This document shows, piece after piece, positions 58,277-64,000 of a stretch of 64,000 nucleotides of DNA; the stretch's first letter is position 1; each line of letters begins with the position of its first letter. Source of the stretch: Gemmiger formicilis (GTDB lineage: Bacteria > Bacillota > Clostridia > Oscillospirales > Ruminococcaceae). Location of the stretch: contig NZ_FUYF01000001.1 of assembly GCF_900167555.1 (NCBI RefSeq), forward strand, positions 62,001-126,000, read 5' to 3'. The notes below the pieces were generated by a model that searched no databases, had not been told where the DNA came from, and saw only the letters and a program-made list of their open reading frames with translations. The position numbers were made by a program, and so were the translations under genes.

Positions 58277-59461
58277 ATGGCTGACCTGAGCAACGAACTG
58301 GACCTGAACGTACCCGCCGCACCCTCTCTGACGCTGGATGCCGCCCCCGCGGCCCCGACGCTGACCCTGGACCCCGCCGCCGATGAGAAAGTCATCGCGG
58401 AAAGCAAAAAAGCGACCCCCGTGCAGGTCGAGGACACGCCCCTCTCCCCCGAGGAGCAGAAGATGGTCAACGACTTTGCCGAGAAAATCGACATCACGAA
58501 CTCCCAGATGGTCTTGCAGTACGGCGCTGCCAGCCAGAAGAAGCTGAGCGACTTCTCCGAGACCGCGCTCTCCCGCGTCAAGACCAAGGACATGGGCGAG
58601 ACAGGCGAGCTCATCACGAACCTGATTTCTGAATTGCAGGGCTTTGACGCCACCACCGAGCAGCCAAAGGGCATCTTCGGCTTCTTCAAAAAGACGTCCA
58701 ACAGCATTGAGCAGCTCAAGACCCGCTACGACAGCGCCGACAAGAACGTCGAGCGCATCAAGGCCCAGCTGGAGGACCACCAGGTCACCCTGATGAAGGA
58801 CATCACGATGCTGGATAAGATGTATGAGCTGAACCTTGTCTACTTCAAGGAGCTGACGATGTACATCCTGGCCGGCAAGAAGAAGCTGGCCGAGGTCCGC
58901 GCCAACGACCTGAAGGCCGCGCAGGAGAAGGCCCAGCGCACCCAGCTGCCCGAGGATGCTCAGGCAGCCCGCGACCTGGCCGACCTGTGTGACCGCTTTG
59001 AGAAGAAGCTCTACGATCTGGAGCTGACCCGCAATGTGTCCATCCAGATGGGCCCGCAGATCCGCCTGATCCAGTCCAACGACACGATGATGGCCGAGAA
59101 GATCCAGACGACCATCGTGAACACGATCCCGCTGTGGAAGAACCAGATGGTGCTGGCGCTGGGCATCGCCCACAGCCAGCAGGCTATGCAGGCCGAACGT
59201 GCCGTGACCGACGCCACGAACGAGCTGCTGAAAAAGAACGCTGCTACGCTCAAGCAGGGCACGATTGAAATTGCAAAGGAGTCCGAGCGCGGCATTGTGG
59301 ACATCGAGACGCTGCAGCAGACGAACAAGCAGCTGATCGAGACGCTGGATGAGCTGAATAAGATCCGCGCCGACGGCAAGGCCAAGCGCGCCAACGCCGA
59401 GCAGGAGCTGGGCCGCATCGAGGGTGAGCTCCGCCAGAAGATGCTGGAGATCAACAACTGA
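58277..59461 (+). CDS. TelA-family (toxic anion resistance) protein
   Basis: A 394-residue, largely helical cytoplasmic protein. After a short N-terminal tail with a near-tandem APxLTLD repeat (residues ~15-37), a long helical core follows (SPEEQKMVNDFAEKID, LDKMYELNLVYFKELTMYI, VSIQMGPQIRLIQSND, NTIPLWKNQMVLALG). TelA relatives give tolerance to tellurite, lantibiotics or other wall stress, by an unknown mechanism. It is 28 bases after the XpaC-like gene and probably acts with it at the membrane. Confidence 0.9.
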   Translation: MADLSNELDLNVPAAPSLTLDAAPAAPTLTLDPAADEKVIAESKKATPVQVEDTPLSPEEQKMVNDFAEKIDITNSQMVLQYGAASQKKLSDFSETALSRVKTKDMGETGELITNLISELQGFDATTEQPKGIFGFFKKTSNSIEQLKTRYDSADKNVERIKAQLEDHQVTLMKDITMLDKMYELNLVYFKELTMYILAGKKKLAEVRANDLKAAQEKAQRTQLPEDAQAARDLADLCDRFEKKLYDLELTRNVSIQMGPQIRLIQSNDTMMAEKIQTTIVNTIPLWKNQMVLALGIAHSQQAMQAERAVTDATNELLKKNAATLKQGTIEIAKESERGIVDIETLQQTNKQLIETLDELNKIRADGKAKRANAEQELGRIEGELRQKMLEINN

Positions 59462-59465
59462 TTGC

Positions 59466-59501
59466 CGTTGCAGGGGTCGATGCTTGCATCCGCCCCTGCA
59501 G
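59466..59501. repeat. GTAGGGG-family palindrome inside the module
   Basis: TTGCAGGGGTCGATGCTTGCATCCGCCCCTGCAG-like repeat (core GATGC/GCATC) lies between TelA and LemA genes and would be transcribed. Confidence 0.6.
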
Positions 59502-59520
59502 CACAATATAGGTATTTGCT

Positions 59521-60159
59521 ATGCAGCTTGAACAACAGGAAAACTTTACCATTCATGGCCCGCAGCTGGAAATCCTCGGCGAGGTCGAGACAAAGCTGCC
59601 CATACCTGCCAAAAAGCGCGGCACAGCGTCGATTGTACTCGTCGCACTGGCGCTGGTGTCGGTGCTGGGCATCGGCGGGGCAAAGCTGAAGGGCGTGTAC
59701 AGGGAAACGGCGGAAATTTACACCTCCGCGCAGGACGAGTACGGCCACAGCATTCAGGGAGATTTTGAGGCGCAGGCTGACGCGGCGGCGAACCTCATCA
59801 AACAGGCGGGCTATGTGGACAGCACCCCGGCGGCTGCTTTACAGGAAGCCGAGGACGCGCTGGCCACGTGGAATGATACGGACGATTCCCCTGCGGTGCA
59901 GTACGCGGCCAACCGTCGGCTGTACAATGCGGTGGATACGCTGTATGCGTCGTTGAACAACAAGGTCGATGACAGCACCCAGCGGGCGCTGGATGACCAG
60001 TACAATGCGTTTGTTTCGGCGCAGGCGACGATAGAACGCGCCGCCAATGTATACAACCTCTGGGTGGAGGACTACGAGAAAACTATCTCGCAGTTCCCGG
60101 CCAATCTAATCTCCGGTTTGTGGGGTGCGCAGGCACCGGAACGCTTTGCTACCAAATAA
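59521..60159 (+). CDS. LemA-family membrane protein
   Basis: A 212-residue protein with a cytoplasmic N-terminal ~35 residues, one membrane segment (SIVLVALALVSVLGIGG, ~40-56) and an outer helical domain. The C-terminal VEDYEKTISQFPANLISGLWG matches the NxxVxxFPxNLIA signature of LemA. Function unknown; often paired with TPM proteins as here. No strong ribosome site before 59521 (ATG), translation may depend on coupling. Confidence 0.82.
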   Translation: MQLEQQENFTIHGPQLEILGEVETKLPIPAKKRGTASIVLVALALVSVLGIGGAKLKGVYRETAEIYTSAQDEYGHSIQGDFEAQADAAANLIKQAGYVDSTPAAALQEAEDALATWNDTDDSPAVQYAANRRLYNAVDTLYASLNNKVDDSTQRALDDQYNAFVSAQATIERAANVYNLWVEDYEKTISQFPANLISGLWGAQAPERFATK

Positions 60160-60181
60160 ACCACGATAACAAGGGGAAATT

Positions 60182-61192
60182 ATGAAACTGAAAACATTTG
60201 CCAGACGCGCGGCGGCTGCCGGTGCGGTGCTGGCCGCACTGACGCTGGCGGCGCTACCCGCGCTGGCCGCGCCCAAGGTGCAGGTCAGCACGACAAACGC
60301 TGTGGCCGACCATGCGGACATCCTGTCCGACGAGACAGAACAGTATGTCAATGACGTTTCAATCAAGCTGTCCGATGCCTGCGGTGCGCAGATCGGCGTC
60401 TACACGCTGGATGAACTGCTGGGCAGCACGACGATGGAGGGCTTTGCCTACGACGTTTTTAACGCCTGGGGGCTGGGCTCAGACGATCTGGACAACGGCG
60501 TGCTTCTGTTGCTGGCCCCCAACGAGGCCGACGGCGGCGACTACTACATCATGCGCGGCGACGGGCTGGAAAGCCAGCTGTCGTTCAGCACGCTGGGCTC
60601 GCTGCTGGACGAGTACATGGAACCCTATTGGGTCAACGGTGATTACGACACCGGCACCCAAAAGACCGTGCAGGCGCTGGCCAACCGGCTGTGCAGCATC
60701 TACGGCGTAACGCTGAACAGCAGCTATACCGATACCAGCGCCCCCGATAGAGGAGGGCCCAATGTTATGCGCTTTGTTCTGCTGGTTGTGGCGGTGCTGC
60801 TGGTCATCTGGCTCATCACCTACCTGATGCGCCCCCGCGGCCCGCGTCCCCCGCGCGGCGGTGGCGGCGGCAGCAGCTTCGGCAACAATATGTTCTGGTA
60901 CAGCATGGGCCGTGCCTCCCGGCGCCCGCGCCGCCCGCCGCCCCCTCCCCCGCCGCGCGGCCCCGGTTTCGGCGGCCCCGGCTTTGGTCCCGGCCCCGGC
61001 TTTGGCGGCGGCCCCAGACCCGGCGGTGGTCCGCGTCCCGGCGGTGGGTTCCGTCCCGGTGGCGGCTTTAGCAGCGGCGGCGGTGCAGGCCGCAGCCGTC
61101 CGTCCGGCGGCTTTGGCGGGGCGCGCCCCTCCGGCGGCTTCCGTTCCGGCGGCGGCTCCACCCGCGGCGGCGGCGTAGGGCGGCACCACTAA
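60182..61192 (+). CDS. TPM-domain (YgcG-like) membrane protein with Gly/Arg/Pro-rich tail
   Basis: A 336-residue protein. Residues 1-30 are a signal peptide (AALTLAALPALAA), residues ~38-165 the extracytoplasmic TPM domain (VADHADILSDETEQYVNDVS, LLGSTTMEGFAYDVFNAWGLG, GVLLLLAPNEADGGDYYI), one membrane helix at ~196-217 (FVLLVVAVLLVIWLITYLM), then a 110-residue Gly/Arg/Pro-rich cytoplasmic tail ending GVGRHH. TPM domains include phosphatases of photosystem II and membrane-stress proteins; activity here is unproven. Last gene of the module. Confidence 0.88.
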   Translation: MKLKTFARRAAAAGAVLAALTLAALPALAAPKVQVSTTNAVADHADILSDETEQYVNDVSIKLSDACGAQIGVYTLDELLGSTTMEGFAYDVFNAWGLGSDDLDNGVLLLLAPNEADGGDYYIMRGDGLESQLSFSTLGSLLDEYMEPYWVNGDYDTGTQKTVQALANRLCSIYGVTLNSSYTDTSAPDRGGPNVMRFVLLVVAVLLVIWLITYLMRPRGPRPPRGGGGGSSFGNNMFWYSMGRASRRPRRPPPPPPPRGPGFGGPGFGPGPGFGGGPRPGGGPRPGGGFRPGGGFSSGGGAGRSRPSGGFGGARPSGGFRSGGGSTRGGGVGRHH

Positions 61193-61198
61193 AGCAAA

Positions 61199-61401
61199 AA
61201 GCCTTCCCCCTCGGGGGAAGGTGGCCCGCAGGGCCGGATGAGGGGCGAGCTTTCCGCAGTAACCCACTGACGGGCAATAATGGGAAGCTTTGCCCTCATC
61301 AGTCGCCTATCGGCGACAGCTTCAGTCTCCGCGCCAAGAGCCGCCTCCGGCGGTTGCGCTTCGACACGCGCCTGCGGGCGCAGCCCCCCGGGGGAAGCCT
61401 T
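61199..61401. repeat. Composite intergenic element, longer copy
   Basis: Shares AAGCCTTCCCCC and GGGGGAAGCCTT ends and the GGATGAGGGGC/GCCCTCATC pair, but has roughly 55 extra G/C-rich bases before the last end hairpin. Sits between the module and the SDR gene. Confidence 0.7.
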
Positions 61402-61436
61402 TTTTGTACTTTTTTATAGCAGAAAAGGAGGCAGCT

Positions 61437-62204
61437 ATGCCAAAATTTGCAGTTATCACCGGTGCAAGCTCCGGGATCGGGGCCGAGTTCGCGCGCCAGC
61501 TTTCCGCCCGCGGATATAACCTGCTGCTGGTGGCCCGCCGCGCGGACCGGCTGGAAAAGCTGTCCGACCAGCTGACGACGGTCTGCGAGATCTTCACTGC
61601 GGATCTGTCCAAAAAGAGTGAGTGCCTTCGCCTGGTCAAGGCGTTGGAAGGCCGCCGCGTGGATCTCTTCATCAACAACGCGGGCTTTGGCGACTGCGGG
61701 CCGTTTTTGCAGACGGAACTGGATAAGGACCTCGATATGCTGTCGGTCAACATCCGGGCGCTGCACATCCTGACGAAGAAAATCGGGCAGCAGCTCTATA
61801 AGCAGGGCTTCGGCGCGCTGCTGAACGTCGGCTCCTGCGCAGGGCTGATGCCCGCAGGCCCCTACATGGCAACCTACTACGCCACCAAGGCCTACGTTGT
61901 CAGCCTGACGAGTGCGCTGGCGCAGGAGCTGCGCGAGGCCCGCAGCCCCGTGTATGTCGGCTGCCTCTGCCCCGGTCCGGTCAACACCGAGTTCAACGCT
62001 GTGGCGAACGTGGAGTTTGCGCTGCGGGGCATTACGCCGGAATACTGCGTGCGCTGCGCGCTGGACGGCATGGCCCGCCGCAAAACGGTCATTGTGCCGA
62101 ACCCCGTGGTTGCCGCCGGCATGACGCTGGGGCGCTTCCTGCCGCGGCCCGTGTATATCAAAATCGCTGCGCACCAGCAGCGGAAAAAGCTGTATAAGAG
62201 ATAA
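61437..62204 (+). CDS. Short-chain dehydrogenase/reductase
   Basis: A 255-residue NAD(P)-dependent oxidoreductase. Cofactor motif TGASSGIGAEFA (residues 8-19), NNAGFGDCG (~79), and the catalytic Ser and YYATKAYV (Tyr-x-x-x-Lys, ~150). The sequence resembles DltE/YqjQ-type SDRs that act on lipid-like or unknown substrates. Start at 61437 with AGGAGG upstream; a longer in-frame reading from 61290 is inside the repeat. Confidence 0.9.
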   Translation: MPKFAVITGASSGIGAEFARQLSARGYNLLLVARRADRLEKLSDQLTTVCEIFTADLSKKSECLRLVKALEGRRVDLFINNAGFGDCGPFLQTELDKDLDMLSVNIRALHILTKKIGQQLYKQGFGALLNVGSCAGLMPAGPYMATYYATKAYVVSLTSALAQELREARSPVYVGCLCPGPVNTEFNAVANVEFALRGITPEYCVRCALDGMARRKTVIVPNPVVAAGMTLGRFLPRPVYIKIAAHQQRKKLYKR

Positions 62205-62210
62205 AAAATG

Positions 62211-62242
62211 CCCGCTGTCTGTACCAGACAGCGGGATTCTTT
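62211..62242 (+). terminator. Terminator of the SDR gene
   Basis: 11-bp stem CCCGCTGTCTG/CAGACAGCGGG, three-base loop, then ATTCTTT. Confidence 0.88.
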
Positions 62243-62471
62243 GTAGGGGGCGGGTGTTGCCCACCCATGGTTGTGTGCGGCAGCCGCAAGCCTTCCCGGG
62301 CGGATATGGAATCCGCCCGGGAAGGCTTCTCCATCGGGAGAAGCTGTCGCCGCCAGGCGACTGATGAGGGCAGAGCTTGCCATGGCAACCCGTTTGCGGC
62401 TAATCACGGTAACCTGGCCCCTCATCCGGCCTCGGGCGGGGCCTCGGCCACCTTCCCCCTTGGGGGAAGGC
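62243..62471. repeat. Two GTAGGGG-family palindromes and one composite element
   Basis: 62243-62268 (GGGGGCGGGTGTTGCCCACCC), 62293-62323 (CTTCCCGGGCGGAT/ATCCGCCCGGGAAG) and a full composite copy at 62322-62471 joined to it without a gap. The last separates the SDR gene from the convergent DAHP synthase. Confidence 0.75.
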
Positions 62472-62480
62472 ACTTTACAG

Positions 62481-63500
62481 TTAGTTCAGCGTTTTCCCGA
62501 AGAACTCCAGCTCCGGCTTGATGGTATTCATCAGGGAGTCGAACTGGTCGGGGGTCAGGCTCTGGGCACCGTCGCTCTTGGCCTTGGCCGGGTCATTGTG
62601 GGTCTCGATCATCAGACCGTCGGCACCGACGGCCACTGCCGCCTGGGCCAGCGCGGGCACCATGAAGGCAATGCCTGCTGCGTGGCTCGGGTCGATGACA
62701 ACGGGCAGATGGGTCATCTTTTTCAACATAGGAACGGCGGAAATGTCCAGTGTGTTGCGCATGCTCGTCTCAAAGGTACGGATGCCGCGCTCGCACAAAA
62801 CGACGTTGGGGTTGCCCTCTGCCATGATGTACTCGGCGCTCATGACGAGCTCCTCCAGCGTCGAGGACAGGCCGCGCTTGAGCAGCACCGGCACGTTCAG
62901 CTTGCCGACAGCCTTGAGCAGCTCAAAGTTCTGCATGTTGCGCGCACCGATCTGGATCATATCGACCTTGGCGTCAAGGAACAGCGGGATGTGCTCGTTG
63001 TTCATCAGCTCGGTCACGATGGGCTGGCCCGTGACCTTGCGGGCCTCCTGCAAAAGCTCCAGACCCTCAGCACGCAGACCCTGGAAGCTGTACGGGCTGG
63101 TGCGGGGCTTGAACGCGCCGCCGCGCAGGATGCTGGCCCCGGCGGCCTGCACGCGCTGGGCCACGTAGGTGATCTGCTCCTTGCTCTCGACGCTGCAGGG
63201 ACCGCTCATGACGGCAAAGTAACCGCCGCCGATCTTGTGGCCGCCCACGTCGACGATGGTGTCGTCGGGGTGGAACTTGCGGTTGGCCTTTTTGTACGGC
63301 TCGGACACGCGGCGGCAGGTCTCGACGACGGGATTTGCCAGCACCCAGCTCTCGGCCAGGGCCTTGGTGTCGCCGATCAGGCCGAGAATGTGGGTGTCGC
63401 TGCCGACGGAATCGTTGATCTGGAAGCCCATGCTGTTCAGCTCATTGCAGAAGGCCTGCACCTTGTCAGCGGGGGCGTGCTGTTTTAAAACGATGATCAT
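62481..63500 (-). CDS. 3-deoxy-7-phosphoheptulonate (DAHP) synthase, copy 2
   Basis: A 339-residue type I-beta DAHP synthase, paralogous to the gene at 14452-15468. Conserved sites: SGPCSVE (metal Cys), GGAFKPRTSPYSFQG, QIGARNMQNF, LKRG, CERGIRTFE, IDPSHAAG (metal His) and ETHNDP. The N-terminal 70 residues differ most from copy 1, so the two may be controlled by different end products. Start at 63500 with AGGAGA about ten bases upstream, and its own promoter at 63549-63577. It is away from the aro cluster. Confidence 0.94.
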   Translation of the reverse strand: MIIVLKQHAPADKVQAFCNELNSMGFQINDSVGSDTHILGLIGDTKALAESWVLANPVVETCRRVSEPYKKANRKFHPDDTIVDVGGHKIGGGYFAVMSGPCSVESKEQITYVAQRVQAAGASILRGGAFKPRTSPYSFQGLRAEGLELLQEARKVTGQPIVTELMNNEHIPLFLDAKVDMIQIGARNMQNFELLKAVGKLNVPVLLKRGLSSTLEELVMSAEYIMAEGNPNVVLCERGIRTFETSMRNTLDISAVPMLKKMTHLPVVIDPSHAAGIAFMVPALAQAAVAVGADGLMIETHNDPAKAKSDGAQSLTPDQFDSLMNTIKPELEFFGKTLN

Positions 63501-63548
63501 GATGTGTTCTCCTATCTATTACAACCGTGAATTTTTCTCAATGACGGT

Positions 63549-63577
63549 ATTCTAACACTTTAAAGCGCTAAAGTCAA
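63549..63577 (-). promoter_or_regulatory. Promoter of the second DAHP synthase
   Basis: On the minus strand TTGACT, 17 bases, TAGAAT, about 49 bases before the start. No attenuator, T-box or known riboswitch is visible. Confidence 0.7.
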
Positions 63578-63583
63578 GCCCCC

Positions 63584-63612
63584 TTGCGAAAATTGTTGGG
63601 GGGATTTATAAT
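63584..63612 (+). promoter_or_regulatory. Promoter of ybaK
   Basis: TTGCGA, 17 bases, TATAAT. Back to back with the DAHP synthase promoter. Confidence 0.7.
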
Positions 63613-63619
63613 AGAAAAA

Positions 63620-63766
63620 AGGCTTCCCCCTTGGGGGAAGCTGTCCGCGAAGCGGACTGATGAGGGGCGGCCTTGCCAATGCAACCCGTTCACGGGCAAT
63701 CACGGAAGCTCTGCCCCTCATCCGGCCCTGCGGGGAGGCCGGGCCGGGCATGCCCGGCCCCTACAG
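63620..63766. repeat. Composite element plus GTAGGGG-family palindrome in the ybaK leader
   Basis: Composite copy at 63620-63738 (GGCTTCCCCC-TT-GGGGGAAGC end, CCGC/GCGG hairpin, TGATGAGGGGC and GCCCCTCATCC pair), its last end replaced by GGCCGGGCATGCCCGGCC with a CCCCTAC end (63739-63766). It lies between the promoter and the start codon. Confidence 0.75.
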
Positions 63767-63795
63767 CGCTATTAACAATTGAGAAGGGTAACAAT

Positions 63796-64000
63796 ATGGC
63801 AAAAGAAGCAAAAACCAACGCAATGCGGATGCTGGAGCGTGCAAAGGTCGCCTACACGTCCCACGAATACCCCCACGAGGAGGGCCAGGCCGTGGACGGC
63901 GCAAACGTGGCGCGGCTGACCGGGCAGGACCCGGCGCGGGTGTTCAAGACGCTCGTCACGCAGGGCGCGGACCGAAACTACTATGTGTTTGTCGTGCCGG
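63796..64000 (+). CDS. ybaK: YbaK/EbsC-family prolyl-tRNA editing protein (partial, 3' end outside window)
   Basis: The first 68 codons of a YbaK/EbsC-type deacylase that removes Cys mischarged on tRNA-Pro. The visible sequence (TNAMRMLERAKVAYTSHEYP, then ARVFKTLVTQG and YYVFVVP) matches the family's N-terminus, including the conserved Lys in VFKTLV. The ATG at 63796 has AAGGGTAAC upstream. Confidence 0.9.
   Translation, partial: MAKEAKTNAMRMLERAKVAYTSHEYPHEEGQAVDGANVARLTGQDPARVFKTLVTQGADRNYYVFVVP

Overview
The window is a stretch of bacterial chromosome with high G+C content and tightly packed genes. Gene content (SecA with a C-terminal zinc motif, MreC/PBP2/MinD, DegV, BioY, a preQ1-III-type leader upstream of queT, cyclophilin lipoprotein), Shine-Dalgarno sites of the AGGAGG type before nearly every start, and dense GTAGGGG palindromes between genes suggest a gut Oscillospiraceae/Ruminococcaceae firmicute of the Faecalibacterium/Gemmiger/Subdoligranulum type. 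This is an inference from content; no 16S or other marker is present. No tRNA, rRNA, CRISPR array, transposase or prophage was seen.

Layout. 1-5441 (minus): the end of a surface-glycan operon, with a polyprenyl-phosphate sugar-1-phosphate transferase, two GT4 glycosyltransferases and a large membrane protein cut by the window edge. 5512-9289: WYL regulator, NAD(P)HX dehydratase, sirtuin and a HAD phosphatase. 9509-17647 (plus): an aromatic amino-acid cluster, pheA-aroB-aroC-aroEK fusion-aroF-aroA-tyrA, lacking only 3-dehydroquinate dehydratase. 17712-24352: two divergent operons with acyl-transfer functions: on the minus strand a glycosyltransferase-like protein, an alpha/beta hydrolase, an HxxxD acyltransferase and a DUF6320 protein; on the plus strand an MBOAT O-acyltransferase and an AlgJ/DHHW partner. 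25275-28414: IclR regulator divergent from KDPG aldolase-VOC fusion and KDG kinase. 28616-30160: birA-bioY behind a BirA operator. 30447-36300: ruvX, uppS, cyclophilin lipoprotein, DUF1292, a cysteine-less redoxin, cutC, a small membrane protein and an XRE-S24 repressor. 36466-38603: radical-SAM/TIGR03915 DNA-repair pair. 38622-41874: BlaI-family repressor divergent from serC-serA. 42102-50085: pyridoxine-kinase-like gene, trmL, degV, queT behind its riboswitch, HAD, EamA transporter, secA. 50410-55899: DUF3783, apbE, and a minus-strand envelope cluster mreC-mrdA-minD-mgsA. 56152-61192: HAD, deoxyinosine glycosylase, then a four-gene XpaC-TelA-LemA-TPM envelope module. 61437-64000: SDR, a second DAHP synthase and the start of ybaK.

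Regulation is unusually readable. Near-consensus promoters (-35, 17-18 bp, -10) can be placed before most operons. Three things stand out. (1) TACANNTGTA sites of the BlaI/MecI/CopY type lie at the MBOAT promoter, at the promoter of a small membrane gene upstream of cutC, and three times beside blaI itself, which suggests a small regulon. (2) At five gene boundaries the -35 box of the next gene sits in the loop or 3' arm of the previous gene's terminator hairpin. (3) Two families of intergenic palindromes, a short one with fixed GTAGGGG/CCCCTAC ends and changing self-complementary cores and a roughly 150 bp composite one, fill most gaps, including the 5' leaders of three operons.
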